DNA of 32,659 bases from a virus, in the IMG/VR virus record IMGVR_UViG_3300047317_000991, positions 1 to 32,659 of that record. One strand, 5' to 3'. Shown in pieces: positions 1 to 7,773 of this stretch. Made by a program: the position numbers and the translations under genes. Under the pieces are notes generated by a model, which was not told the DNA's origin, did no database searches, and saw nothing but the letters and a program-made list of their open reading frames with translations. The first letter of the stretch is position 1. Each line of letters begins with the position of its first letter.

Positions 1-267
1 ACCACCTCAAAGCAAGGCTGTTCGTCAGCGCATGTTGAGCACTTCTATCTGAACGTTTCACGCTTGGACCACAAGGCCGACACAGCGTGATGCGCGGCCT
101 CGGCGGAGCGTCACAATCACTACGTCAAACCTGCCACAGGGCGGTCTACAATCGGCCTCGCGCCGACCAAATCGCTCCCGTTTGCCCTGGAACGATGGGT
201 GTACGCGCTCGAGCAGGCGCACTCGATGCCGCCGCTCTGCGACGTACACTCCAGCGCTGCTCGATCA
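1..267. other. Left-edge region without a supported gene
   Basis: This stretch lies downstream of the last leftward gene. Short open frames exist on both strands, but none has a ribosome-binding site, a recognisable protein or a gene-like fit to its neighbours. A weak inverted repeat (AGGCCG at 74-79, CGGCCT at 95-100) could fold but lacks a T-run, so I do not call it a terminator. The gene organisation suggests this is the 3' untranslated end of the late operon. Confidence 0.4.
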
Positions 268-345
268 CTAGACGAGGCCCAGGACTCTGAGCAGGATGAC
301 GATGATCAGTACGGTGATAATCAGCCCGCCGACGCCGTAGAGCAT
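268..345 (-). CDS. 25-aa single-pass membrane microprotein, lysis-cassette end
   Basis: The frame reads ATG to TAG and encodes 25 residues that are almost all one hydrophobic helix (GGLIITVLIIVILL) followed by an Arg and a short Leu/Val tail. Its ATG lies two bases after the TGA of the 50-aa membrane protein upstream, which suggests translational coupling. Two tiny membrane proteins after a peptidase gene is a common arrangement for a holin with an auxiliary or antiholin partner. That role is inferred from context. The coding call rests on hydrophobicity, spacing and lack of internal stops, and it could still be chance. Confidence 0.45.
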   Translation of the reverse strand: MLYGVGGLIITVLIIVILLRVLGLV

Positions 346-346
346 G

Positions 347-499
347 TCAGATCATCCGCGAGATGGCCAACCCGGCGAACATCCCGAACACGATCAAGGG
401 GTTGAGCGGCAGGACACCGACCAGCCCGATGACGGCCAGGATCAGGATGATGATCGCCAGGATCAGGCCGATCGTAATCGGCGGCATCGCAATGTTCAC
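347..499 (-). CDS. Holin-like small membrane protein, 50 aa
   Basis: The product has two hydrophobic segments, roughly residues 8-30 (rich in Ile, Leu, Val) and 33-47, separated by a short PLNP turn, and ends in SRMI. This is the size and topology of a small two-helix phage holin, which would permeabilise the inner membrane at the end of infection. The GTG start at 499 is preceded by AAGGGAG about eight bases upstream, a good Shine-Dalgarno; an in-frame ATG at 487 is the alternative. It follows a cysteine-peptidase-like gene that may be the endolysin and directly precedes a 25-aa membrane protein. No sequence family is recognised; function is inferred from topology and position. Confidence 0.6.
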   Translation of the reverse strand: MNIAMPPITIGLILAIIILILAVIGLVGVLPLNPLIVFGMFAGLAISRMI

Positions 500-513
500 A
501 GAAAAACTCCCTT

Positions 514-945
514 TCAGACCAAGTACACAACCGAAAAGCCGCCGAGGCGTTCAAAGTCTGAACGGCTCAGGATGTCCCACACGCCCATGTAGTTTGGGGC
601 CGAGTTCGCAATCCACAGGTTGGTGCCCTGCACACCCCTCAGGGCGACCCAATGGAACCAGGCAGTGCCGCTCATCATGCCCGTCGTCTGCTGGGCCAGG
701 GCATAGACGGCGTCGAAATCCAGCCACGCCTGCTGGCTGGCCTGACCGTACTCCGCGAGTACCTGCTGCAACGCCGCACCCGGACCGTCGACGTTCGTAA
801 GACCTACCCATGGATTGATCTGGTCGGTGTAGCCGATCTGCATGGTGGTGGTGTAGCGATCACTCGCAGCCTCCATGCCGGTCGCCACCTTCACCCAATC
901 CAAGCTGCAGCTGCTGCACGACCAATCGGTCAACTGCGGGGCCAT
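514..945 (-). CDS. C39-like (papain-fold) cysteine peptidase-like protein, candidate endolysin
   Basis: This 143-aa protein begins with a Cys-containing helix (DWSCSSCSLDWVKVATGM, about residues 7-24). It continues through an acidic middle to a WFHWVALRGV segment (about 96-105), then an Asn/Asp-containing strand-turn and a hydrophobic end. A Cys near the N-terminus, a later His in a beta strand and a following Asn/Asp is the order of catalytic residues in C39-like papain-fold peptidases, many of which cut peptide crosslinks in peptidoglycan. Two tiny membrane genes follow, so an endolysin role is the best guess; a virion-associated peptidase is possible. The ATG at 945 has no clear ribosome-binding site, and the frame stays open upstream to 1020 without any start codon. 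Confidence 0.5.
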   Translation of the reverse strand: MAPQLTDWSCSSCSLDWVKVATGMEAASDRYTTTMQIGYTDQINPWVGLTNVDGPGAALQQVLAEYGQASQQAWLDFDAVYALAQQTTGMMSGTAWFHWVALRGVQGTNLWIANSAPNYMGVWDILSRSDFERLGGFSVVYLV

Positions 946-995
946 CGGTGTGTAGGGATCCCATCGAACCGCCGGTGGTGCCGGCTCGATCCCCG

Positions 996-1178
996 CTAGA
1001 AAGCCAGTCGATTGACCCGATTATCTTCTTCGTAATACCAGTACTGGGCGTCGCGGGCGAGCGTGAGGCTCACCTTCCGACCGGGCTCGAGGATCACGTA
1101 CTGCTCATCGCTGCGTGCGGAATCGTTATTTTCGTCGATGGCAGCCTGAACACCTGGCCCGATGTTGTAGTCGGTCAT
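996..1178 (-). CDS. Hypothetical 60-aa protein upstream of the lysis genes
   Basis: This short acidic protein starts MTDYNIGPGVQAAI and ends in an aromatic stretch (AQYWYYEEDN). The ATG overlaps the TGA of the preceding gene (ATGA), the usual coupling signal in this operon. I recognise no family. It is too short for an enzyme and has no membrane segment. It may be a virion or lysis accessory protein, or the N-terminal part of the peptidase that follows in another frame; the two frames overlap by about 25 bases. Confidence 0.6.
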   Translation of the reverse strand: MTDYNIGPGVQAAIDENNDSARSDEQYVILEPGRKVSLTLARDAQYWYYEEDNRVNRLAF

Positions 1179-1570
1179 GTCTGAGTAGCCTCCAGAGCTT
1201 TCAGCACCTGGTCGTCTAAGACCCAACGGGCTTCCCCGTCGGTGTCGATCACGCGCTGCTTGACCTCGGCGGCGGCCTGCTCGGCCGTTTTGGCCGATCG
1301 CTCCAGGCCGGGCTGCATCGCCACCATGACGTGCAACGACTGGCCCAGCAACGCGTCGGCGCCACCACCTGGCGGCCAGTAACTCACCGAGCCACAGTTC
1401 TCGAACGGGCACGGCACCACCACCACGTTCTCGTTAGGGGAACCGTCAGGATTGGCAGCGTAGGTGACCGTGGTGGGATCGAGCGTGCCTTCGTGAGCGC
1501 CACCGGAGGCGTCGTCATGGACGTAGCTGTACGCAGCGGGATCGTCAAAGGAGGTGACTTTGACACTCAT
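1175..1570 (-). CDS. Hypothetical 131-aa late protein with a CPxxxCG motif
   Basis: The protein starts MSVKVTSFDD and has a central CPFENCGSVSYWPPGGGADA segment that looks like half of a metal-binding or disulphide-bonded turn. A C-terminal helical region rich in Ala, Glu and Lys follows. Its ATG shares a base with the stop of the tail-fibre gene (TGATG), so it is translationally coupled to it. Its place after the fibre suggests a minor virion, fibre-assembly or chaperone role, but I recognise no family. An ATG start further upstream in the same frame would extend into the fibre gene and is less likely. Confidence 0.6.
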   Translation of the reverse strand: MSVKVTSFDDPAAYSYVHDDASGGAHEGTLDPTTVTYAANPDGSPNENVVVVPCPFENCGSVSYWPPGGGADALLGQSLHVMVAMQPGLERSAKTAEQAAAEVKQRVIDTDGEARWVLDDQVLKALEATQT

Positions 1571-2655
1571 CAGGGGTTGGCCTCCACGGTGATAGTGTTG
1601 CCGACTGTTTGGTTGCCAAAGCTCGCCGCGCCCAATGCCGTCACCGCAGCAGCCACCTGATATCCAAAGGCGCTCGGTGCGGCAATCGAGGGTTGTCCGC
1701 AGTTGATCACGGTCCACGTCCCCACTTTGGTCACCGTCGGCACTACGGGTTTGAGCGCCCTCAAGGTCATCGGGAACCCGATGAACGCTCCCGCACTCTG
1801 GTAGGCATTGAACGAGATATCACCTGCGCCAGGTGATCCCATCACCTCGTAATACCTGAGACACCGCGCGAGGTCATCGGCCGGATGTAGGGGCGCGTAG
1901 TTGGCTGGCTGCGAGCCAACCACCAGCATGGCCTGGCCTGCGTACCACTGCGAGCACGTCGCCTGGAAATTCAGCTCCACGTTTAGCACCGTGGCGTCGT
2001 TCGGCACCAGCCCACTGACCGTGAGCGTTGCCGGCGCGGCGTTGCCAGGGTGAAAACTGCTGACCGCATTCAGTGGACCGGTGCCATCGGTGCTCAGAGA
2101 GATACGCACCGCATTCGCCGCGTTCGCCCACACCCGCATGGACAGCGACACCGTCTGTCCCCCCAGGTGCCCGACGTGATTGCCGTCACCGGCGAATTTC
2201 ACTTGCTGTAACAGGTACGACGCGGTCGAATGGGTGTACGAGCCCTGGACACAGGGAACGGTCGCGCCACCGCCTGCCCCGATCCCCGCGGATGCACAGG
2301 ACACCGAGATGGCCGATCCCCCGCCGAGGGCGATCTGCCAGCGGTCTGCCGTATACGCCGTGTTGGTGTTGAACGGGCCGTTGCCACGCTGGGCGACAGC
2401 CATGCCGCCATTCACCAGCAGATTGTTGCGCGCGACGTCCGCGCCCAGCATGGCGTTGGTGATCGAGCCGCCCGGAATCGCGGCGGCAGCGATTGCCCCA
2501 CCCTGGTGCGCCCCGCCGTGGTTGTGGCCGGTCACGTTGTTGAACAGCGCGTCCACCGTCCGCAGGGAATTCGCCAGCGACAGTGTTAAATAGTCCGCAT
2601 TGTCATCGGTATCGACCGCCGTCGCCAGATTCAGTTCAGTGGTTGATCCGCTCAT
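1570..2655 (-). CDS. Tail fibre / receptor-binding-type protein, 361 aa
   Basis: The N-terminal third contains a His/Gly-rich segment (VTGHNHGGAHQGG) and then NLLVNGGMAVAQRG with a following TADRW. These are typical of the carbohydrate-binding jelly-roll modules found in many phage tail fibres. The middle is beta-rich. A later DDLARCLRYYEV segment is also typical of such fibres, where it precedes the C-terminal receptor-binding domain. The likely role is host recognition at the distal tail. The ATG at 2655 has a strong Shine-Dalgarno (AAGGAGG) just upstream. The gene follows the 713-aa tail protein by nine bases and overlaps the next gene by one base. The family assignment rests on motif memory only; the receptor cannot be guessed. 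Confidence 0.75.
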   Translation of the reverse strand: MSGSTTELNLATAVDTDDNADYLTLSLANSLRTVDALFNNVTGHNHGGAHQGGAIAAAAIPGGSITNAMLGADVARNNLLVNGGMAVAQRGNGPFNTNTAYTADRWQIALGGGSAISVSCASAGIGAGGGATVPCVQGSYTHSTASYLLQQVKFAGDGNHVGHLGGQTVSLSMRVWANAANAVRISLSTDGTGPLNAVSSFHPGNAAPATLTVSGLVPNDATVLNVELNFQATCSQWYAGQAMLVVGSQPANYAPLHPADDLARCLRYYEVMGSPGAGDISFNAYQSAGAFIGFPMTLRALKPVVPTVTKVGTWTVINCGQPSIAAPSAFGYQVAAAVTALGAASFGNQTVGNTITVEANP

Positions 2656-2664
2656 GTCTCCTCC

Positions 2665-4806
2665 TTAAAGGAACCGCGTCTGTGCAATGGGAAAACCGCG
2701 CAGGTCGCCGACCCGGGTGCCGCGCGTACGGCCGATCAGGCCCAGGATCTCGATGATGCCGAACTGGGTCGCGTTGATGTCCAGCGCCCAGGCCTGGCCG
2801 CCGAATGCCGAGTGCGCCACCATGCGTTCGGTGTAGTCGAACAGCGCCACGTTGAGGATCGTCTCGTCGGGGAACTCGAGCGCGATCGTGGCCGGCGCCG
2901 CGGCGGCCTGCATGACCATGTCGCGGATGAAGCGGCCGCTCTGCCGAATGCTGGCCCCGTCACGCCGCGCGACGAAATCCTGAGCGGCCACCGAGAAGGT
3001 GAAGTCGCGGCGGAACTGCGGCACCAGCCGCTCGTGGAGCCCCACCCCCTGCAGCACCATGCTGCTGGCCGTGCTCGTCGAGCTCATCGTGATCTTGAGC
3101 TCGATGGCGTTGCCCGCGATCGATTGCCCGAGGTCCTGGCGCTGCCCGTTGAAGGTGAACGGCGTGTCCCATGCGATGAAGTCGCTGGTGGGGGGAGGCG
3201 TCGTCGGCGGCATGCCCGCGGAGCCGCGCAGACGGTAGCTCAGGTCGACCTCGGCGCCTTGAGGAAACCACGGGCCGAAGACGCTGGCGCCGACGAATTG
3301 CTTGTTGTCGGCCTGGAACATGGCGTGGTGCAAGGGAACGACGACGTAGCTCGGCCCCAGGGTAAACTCGGCGCCCGAGTCGGGCGTCAGCGGGAACGGC
3401 ACCAGTTTGATCCAGTCGTAGCCGCCGTCGGCGAAGCCGATGTAGAGCCGCGCGTCGGAGGGGATGTTGGAGACCCACAAGGCGGTGGCCTTGCGGCCGG
3501 TCCAGTGCGCGATACACCCATCCCACTGGTCGGCGAAACTGTAGCTGGTGCCCGTGTCGGTCTGGCCCGGCTCCCAGTTGCCGTAGGTCAGCAGGTAACT
3601 GGTGTTCTTGGAGACGTTGTAGATCACGCCGAACGCCATCTGGCTGTTCCAGCCCTCGAACGCCTGGACGGGGCCTTTGACCTCGCTGATGTTGCTGAGC
3701 GCGCGGCCCGGTCCTTCGGCAGTGAGGACAGCGCCACCCTGCATGTCTAATCGCCAGAAGGCATGATCGGTCCGAAACCACAGGCTGCCCTGCCACGCGG
3801 ACGCGGTGCGGGCGTTATCGACGTCGACGGTGCTCTGTAGGCCCGGGAACAGGTCGTTGTCGGAGCCGTCGCCATTGGTCGTGAACACGTCGCCGTTGGC
3901 CTTGAAGATGCACAACCTGTTCGTCGTCTGCCTGATCGCGGTGATCGGGATGGACGGGTTCCCGATCAGGATCGGCCCCGACCACGACCCGGCAATCTTG
4001 GGATCGTTGGTGCATTTGCGGATGACGCACGCGGCCGAGTCGGCGGCCCACAGCTCGTCGCCGACGATCTCGAGCAGGTTGGCCGAAAAGCCCGCGGGCA
4101 AGGCGCAGGTGGTGGTGACGCCGGCCGCGCGCTCCTGCAGCACGCCGTCGTTCCACGCCACGTACAAGGCGTCGACCGCTCCCGAGTACGCGCCTTTGAA
4201 ACGCTGCGCGTCGGTGGCGATCTGGCCGGCGCGGGTGATCACGGCCGCCTGGCCCGCATTGGTATCGTCGTTGCGGACGAGCACGTACGGGCCGGCCAGA
4301 ACGAACACGGCCAGCGTGCCCGAGGCGTTCAGGGCTTCGACGAAGCGGCGCACCGGACCGGTACTGGGCGGCACGATCGGATGCACCAGCGGTCCCTGGC
4401 CGAACAGCCCGCCGGTGACCCAGCAGTCCATGGCGTAGTGGTAGCGGTGGTCGGTATTCGAAGATTGCACGCTTTCGCCCATGCCGCCGGTCGGCTTGAA
4501 CATGAACGTGCGTTCCTTATAGATCGGCGCCGAGTCGTAGTCCTGCGCCGGGGGGAAGTAGGGATCGACCGGCTTCTGCTTCTTGCCCACCAGCAGGCCC
4601 GTCTGCCCGGGGATCAGCATCAGTCCCTGGCGGAAGATCTGCTGCGCGGTGGTCTGGCGCGTGTGGCCGATCAACTGCGGCCGCAGTTGGCCGATGGTTT
4701 TCGGCCGCAGGTCGCCGATGGTGTGCGGTCCCGTGATCGGCTGGTCCATCAGGCCCAGACGGAGATCCCATGGCCAGGGACGACGGCGCGACGACAGGGT
4801 GGGCAT
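2665..4806 (-). CDS. Large tail structural protein, 713 aa, possibly nozzle-like
   Basis: The N-terminal arm carries three short repeats (TIGDLRPK, TIGQLRPQ, LIGHTRQ; about residues 29-51). A long beta-rich body follows, with many strand-turn units ending in WxxD or WF (for example LWFRTDHAFWRLD) of the kind seen in beta-propeller tail proteins. The last 160 residues contain FTFSVAAQDFVARRDG and look like a separate tail-domain. In short-tailed phages a protein of this size beside the adaptor and fibres is often the nozzle, so that is my leading guess; a long-tail minor protein is the alternative. The ATG at 4806 follows the collagen-like gene by eight bases, with only a weak ribosome-binding site; another ATG lies at 4749. 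Confidence 0.55.
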   Translation of the reverse strand: MPTLSSRRRPWPWDLRLGLMDQPITGPHTIGDLRPKTIGQLRPQLIGHTRQTTAQQIFRQGLMLIPGQTGLLVGKKQKPVDPYFPPAQDYDSAPIYKERTFMFKPTGGMGESVQSSNTDHRYHYAMDCWVTGGLFGQGPLVHPIVPPSTGPVRRFVEALNASGTLAVFVLAGPYVLVRNDDTNAGQAAVITRAGQIATDAQRFKGAYSGAVDALYVAWNDGVLQERAAGVTTTCALPAGFSANLLEIVGDELWAADSAACVIRKCTNDPKIAGSWSGPILIGNPSIPITAIRQTTNRLCIFKANGDVFTTNGDGSDNDLFPGLQSTVDVDNARTASAWQGSLWFRTDHAFWRLDMQGGAVLTAEGPGRALSNISEVKGPVQAFEGWNSQMAFGVIYNVSKNTSYLLTYGNWEPGQTDTGTSYSFADQWDGCIAHWTGRKATALWVSNIPSDARLYIGFADGGYDWIKLVPFPLTPDSGAEFTLGPSYVVVPLHHAMFQADNKQFVGASVFGPWFPQGAEVDLSYRLRGSAGMPPTTPPPTSDFIAWDTPFTFNGQRQDLGQSIAGNAIELKITMSSTSTASSMVLQGVGLHERLVPQFRRDFTFSVAAQDFVARRDGASIRQSGRFIRDMVMQAAAAPATIALEFPDETILNVALFDYTERMVAHSAFGGQAWALDINATQFGIIEILGLIGRTRGTRVGDLRGFPIAQTRFL

Positions 4807-4814
4807 TTCTCAGA

Positions 4815-5546
4815 CTACGCCGTGGTGTTGTTGGTGATGATGCCCTGGCTCTGCAGAGCGACCAGCAGGTCGGTCAGCACCGTGCTGCGGATCATGCCGC
4901 GGCGTCCACTGATCGCCAGTGGTGTCGGTGTCCAGGCTGGCCCGACCGCCCCGGTGGCTCCCTGCGGACCCGTCGCACCCTGAGGCCCGGTGAGCCCGGT
5001 CGGACCGGCAACGCCCGGATTGCCCTGCGGCCCGGTATTCCCCACCGTGCCTTGCGGGCCGGTCGGCCCTTGAGGCCCAGCGACCCCCTGGCTGCCAGTC
5101 GGGCCGGCGCTGCCGGTCGGCCCCTGCTGCCCGGTATTGCCCTGGGGTCCCTGCGGCCCGGTGGCGCCCGGCACTCCCTGTGGCCCCTGTGGACCGGTAG
5201 GCCCGAGCGGACCGGCTGGGCCGCCGAGGTTGCCCATGTATTGCCACACGGCCGCGTTGATGACGTTGGAGGTCAACAGCCAGTACTGGTCGTTCCACGC
5301 GTTCAACCACAGCGTGCCGACACTCAGGGTGTAGTCCTGGGGCAACGGATTGCGCGTGTCGACGACCCAGCCAGGACCGAGCGAGCCCTGTGGTCCTGGT
5401 TGGCCCTGAGGGCCGGCTGGTCCCGCCGGGCCAACCGGCCCCACCGCGCCGGGTTGCCCCTGCGGGCCTGGTGGTCCCTGCGACCACGACGGCGGCCCGG
5501 CGGGAACCCCGAGCACGCTGCCGTTGAGGACCGCGGGATCGATCAC
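4815..5546 (-). CDS. Collagen-like (Gly-X-Y) fibre protein, about 243 aa
   Basis: The protein has two Gly-X-Y blocks dominated by GPQ, GPT and GPA triplets. They flank a compact globular insert of about 50 residues with WVVDTRN, LSVGTLW and QYWLLTS segments. The C-terminus is a non-collagen domain ([20 protein letters not shown]) that could act as a trimerisation foldon. Collagen-like triple helices are frequent in phage fibres and whiskers. The GTG at 5546 overlaps the upstream stop by four bases (GTGA), the pattern used elsewhere in this operon; two in-frame GTGs further upstream (to 5576) are possible. Its role is probably a trimeric side or tail fibre between the connector and the large tail protein. 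Confidence 0.75.
   Translation of the reverse strand: MIDPAVLNGSVLGVPAGPPSWSQGPPGPQGQPGAVGPVGPAGPAGPQGQPGPQGSLGPGWVVDTRNPLPQDYTLSVGTLWLNAWNDQYWLLTSNVINAAVWQYMGNLGGPAGPLGPTGPQGPQGVPGATGPQGPQGNTGQQGPTGSAGPTGSQGVAGPQGPTGPQGTVGNTGPQGNPGVAGPTGLTGPQGATGPQGATGAVGPAWTPTPLAISGRRGMIRSTVLTDLLVALQSQGIITNNTTA
4938..5222 (-). repeat. Collagen-like triplet repeat block 2 (coding)
   Basis: About 95 codons encode an almost uninterrupted Gly-X-Y series with GPQ, GPT, GAT and GNT triplets. The DNA is a 9-bp-flavoured GC-rich repeat and may expand or contract by slippage. It is the longer of two such blocks in the gene. Confidence 0.85.
5373..5477 (-). repeat. Collagen-like triplet repeat block 1 (coding)
   Basis: About 35 codons of Gly-X-Y triplets ([12 protein letters not shown]) lie near the N-terminus of the fibre protein, ahead of its globular insert. 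Confidence 0.8.
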
Positions 5547-6463
5547 CGATTGACCCACGTCCGACTGCCGCTCCACCGCAGGGTGCTCGGCCGCAAGCCG
5601 ATGCTCGAGCGGAAGCCGATCGTCGTCGGCCGACTGGGGCCGAACATCCGCGCCTGGTAGCTGAACTCGGCCGCGGCCATCACCTGGGTGGCCTGCGTAC
5701 CGCCCGCGGCAGCGGTCGCCAATCGCGCAGGAAAGCGGTGCCAGGCTTCGATGTGGCCGGCGGCCGCGGCATAGTCGAGGTCGACGTCGAGCACGTCGTC
5801 GTCAGCCGTCGGCCCGCTCGAGTCGAGACCGTTCACGCGCGACCAGGCCGGCCGCCACACGGTGAGCCACATCGACACGGGCGCCGCCCAGTAGGCGCTG
5901 CCCATCAGGATGATGTGCCCGCCCTGAGACACGGCTTCGAAGGGCGCGTCGGTCCATGGCTGCAGCCAGCCGTACTGGACGCGATCGATCTGCCACGGGT
6001 CGGTCAGCCACGGCAACTGGGCCGTCACGTCGATGCCGCCGTACTGGGCCATCGGCTGCACCTGGATCAGGTCGGGCAGGAAACAGCGCCGCAGTCCGGC
6101 CAGAACCGCCACGCGCAGCTCCTGCTCCGGGTTCAGGTGATGGAACTCGCACACCTCGCCGGGTGACGGGATCGTGCCCCACGGGTGGTCGGGATAGACA
6201 CGGCCCATCTCGGGGTCGTAGCTCGCCACTAGCCGCTGACGGTCGACGACGTCGAGCGTGATCGGCGTGCCGTCCCAGGTGACGCCGCGGCGCAGCAGCC
6301 ACAGGTTAGTGACCGAGTCGAGGTCGATCTGCGACTGCAGTTGGGGGAACGACGCGAACGTGAACTGCGCGGTGTTGGGGATCTGCCGATCCGTGAACGC
6401 GGACGAGTACGGCCCCAACCGCCGCGCGGTGTCCTGCTCGAGCTGTGCGAGCGTCGTGCTCAC
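5543..6463 (-). CDS. Probable head-tail connector/adaptor or tail structural protein, 306 aa
   Basis: The protein begins with a short helical segment (STTLAQLEQDTARRLGPY) of the sort seen in adaptor proteins that bind the portal ring. It continues as a Trp-rich mixed alpha/beta body (WGTIPSPGEV, WLQPWTDAPF, MWLTVWRPAW) and ends in a basic tail. The GTG start overlaps the preceding stop by four bases (GTGA). Position between the capsid block and the fibres favours a connector or tail-completion role. No family is recognised with confidence, so the functional name is inference from order. Confidence 0.5.
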   Translation of the reverse strand: MSTTLAQLEQDTARRLGPYSSAFTDRQIPNTAQFTFASFPQLQSQIDLDSVTNLWLLRRGVTWDGTPITLDVVDRQRLVASYDPEMGRVYPDHPWGTIPSPGEVCEFHHLNPEQELRVAVLAGLRRCFLPDLIQVQPMAQYGGIDVTAQLPWLTDPWQIDRVQYGWLQPWTDAPFEAVSQGGHIILMGSAYWAAPVSMWLTVWRPAWSRVNGLDSSGPTADDDVLDVDLDYAAAAGHIEAWHRFPARLATAAAGGTQATQVMAAAEFSYQARMFGPSRPTTIGFRSSIGLRPSTLRWSGSRTWVNR

Positions 6464-6696
6464 GTCTTCGCCCGTTTCTCCCTATCCGTCTCTGTCTCCG
6501 TCTGGGGCGCGGCCTGTGTCGCCGGCGGGGTCAGCCCCGTGGAATCGAGGATCTCGACCTTGCCGTCCACCCACAGACTTCTGACGTACTCGATGTCCTC
6601 GTCGCTGAAGTCGGTCTCGTGCTGCGGACCGTAGACGATGCCCTCCTGGCCGGGGCGCGGATCCGCAGCGGGTGCCAGGAAACGCACTCTCGCCAT
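6460..6696 (-). CDS. Small virion-associated-type protein, 78 aa, with a DGKV motif
   Basis: The product starts MARVRFLAPAADPRPGQEG, has a central FSDEDIEYVRSLWVDGKVEI segment and a charged Thr/Glu-rich tail. The (S/T)DE...DGKV segment is shared with the 94-aa and 137-aa proteins encoded just upstream, which suggests a small common module. The ATG shares a base with the upstream TAA. Function is unknown; its place between capsid and connector suggests a head-completion or minor head protein. Confidence 0.65.
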   Translation of the reverse strand: MARVRFLAPAADPRPGQEGIVYGPQHETDFSDEDIEYVRSLWVDGKVEILDSTGLTPPATQAAPQTETETDREKRAKT

Positions 6697-6980
6697 TACT
6701 TCTTCCCCTTTTTCGTGTCCTCGGGCTCGAGCGGCTTCGTGTCGCTACGCCCCGTGCGGTCGCCATACTCACCGGTGGACTCGACGTCCTCGCGACCGGT
6801 GCGTTCGCCGTAGTGGCCCGCCTCGGCGACTTTCGCATTCGCCGCTTCGTCGGTAAGCAGGCTGACCTTGCCGTCGGCTTTCCACGCGGCGGCCTGTTCG
6901 TCCGTCGTCTCGAACACGGTGCCGGGGGCGATCGGTCCCTCGGCATCCTCGAGTGGCGCCAGTGCGCGGACTGCGGTCAT
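6696..6980 (-). CDS. Small protein, 94 aa, with DGKV module and two YGxRTGR repeats
   Basis: The N-terminal half contains FETTDEQAAAWKADGKVSLL, which matches the module in its neighbours. The C-terminal half has two copies of a GHYGERTGRED / GEYGDRTGRSD unit and then a Lys-rich end. The start overlaps the upstream TGA (ATGA). The mixed acidic and basic tail suggests an extended, non-enzymatic protein. Its role is unknown, probably minor head or head-tail joining. Confidence 0.65.
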   Translation of the reverse strand: MTAVRALAPLEDAEGPIAPGTVFETTDEQAAAWKADGKVSLLTDEAANAKVAEAGHYGERTGREDVESTGEYGDRTGRSDTKPLEPEDTKKGKK

Positions 6981-7147
6981 GTGGTCTTCCCCCTGGGTTT
7001 TTTCGTCCCGGCAGCCTTTGCCGTCACTTTACGGCTGACCATCGGCGGAATGTACGGTGGCAGAGCCGTCGCGCCGGGTGGTGGTCCCAACGACGGCGAC
7101 AGCGGATTGGGCGTGAGCTTCGGTTTGGCAGTCTTGCGGACGGGCAT
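6977..7147 (-). CDS. Basic proline-rich 56-aa protein
   Basis: The product starts MPVRKTAKPKLTPNP, contains a Pro-rich middle (LPPYIPPM), and ends in a Lys/Arg-rich tail (GTKKPRGKTT). Both ends overlap neighbouring genes (TAATG at the start, ATGA at the stop), which supports it as a real gene. The high positive charge suggests nucleic-acid or capsid-interior binding, but this is inference. I recognise no family. Confidence 0.6.
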   Translation of the reverse strand: MPVRKTAKPKLTPNPLSPSLGPPPGATALPPYIPPMVSRKVTAKAAGTKKPRGKTT

Positions 7148-7314
7148 TACGTCTTCTTGCCCTTTCTGGCGGGAAGCTTGTTCTCTTTGACGCCTTTGAG
7201 TTTCTTCTGGGCGTCGGTGGCGTCGAAGCCCGGCACGCCACCGCCCGCGGCCAGCCCGAAGAACCTGGCTTGAGCTCGGCTCACCGGGCGTTTATAGGGT
7301 CGTCCGCCGGGCAT
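7147..7314 (-). CDS. Small basic 55-aa protein
   Basis: The product starts MPGGRPYKRPVSRAQARFFG. The SRAQARFFG segment, followed by a Lys-rich end, resembles short phage proteins of unknown function that sit in capsid operons. Its ATG lies three bases after the stop of the 137-aa gene and its TAA overlaps the next ATG. Very basic, no membrane segment. It could bind DNA inside the head; this is inferred from charge and location only. Confidence 0.6.
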   Translation of the reverse strand: MPGGRPYKRPVSRAQARFFGLAAGGGVPGFDATDAQKKLKGVKENKLPARKGKKT

Positions 7315-7317
7315 GGC

Positions 7318-7731
7318 TCAACTCGTGGTGAACGTCGCGTCCTGCGACAGGGTGACGGCCGTGCCGACCGTGACGGTGATGCGGTAGTGATAGAGCGTCG
7401 CGGTGGTCAGGCCGGTCAGGTTGGCCACGATGGCGCCCGAGCCCGAAGCAGGCGTTGCCGCCTGATTCGAGCCGTACGCCGTGGTCGTCCCGTAATTGAC
7501 CGCCATCGCGGTACACGGCTGATCCACCGTCCAGTTGACGGTGGCCGTCGTGGCCGCGATAGGCGTGACCGACTGGCCGCGCACCGTGGCGCCGGCGAGC
7601 GAGAGCTTGCCGTCGCGCAACATGGCGCGGACGGCATTCTCGTCGGTCACGGTGGCCTGGTCGCCCACCCCGTGGATCAGCGTGGGCGTGGTCGGGTCCT
7701 GGACGCTCGCCAGGAAGATGACGCTACTCAT
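7318..7731 (-). CDS. FN3-like small virion protein, 137 aa, candidate capsid decoration protein
   Basis: The first half holds a (T/S)DE...DGKL module (TDENAVRAMLRDGKLSLAG). The second half has the strand pattern of a fibronectin type III or Ig-like domain: VNWTVDQPCT, VNYGTTTAYG and a conserved LTGLTTATLYHYRITVTVG. Such domains are common on exposed phage surface proteins, where they bind sugars or cell surfaces. The gene directly follows the major capsid gene, where decoration proteins are often encoded. The ATG at 7731 has a GAAGGG Shine-Dalgarno. Decoration is inference; an FN3-like fold is well supported by pattern. Confidence 0.65.
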   Translation of the reverse strand: MSSVIFLASVQDPTTPTLIHGVGDQATVTDENAVRAMLRDGKLSLAGATVRGQSVTPIAATTATVNWTVDQPCTAMAVNYGTTTAYGSNQAATPASGSGAIVANLTGLTTATLYHYRITVTVGTAVTLSQDATFTTS

Positions 7732-7773
7732 GGGGATATCCCTTCGACGTCGTTCAACAAGATCCGGCTGGGA

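Noticed and set aside
74-100. Intrinsic terminator at the left edge
   Set aside because: The stem is only 6 bp with a long loop and no T-run.
2812-3750. Plus-strand open frame of 312 codons opposite the 713-aa tail protein
   Set aside because: Composition is Arg/His/Val/Glu-rich as expected for antisense of GC-rich coding DNA, and there is no ribosome-binding site.
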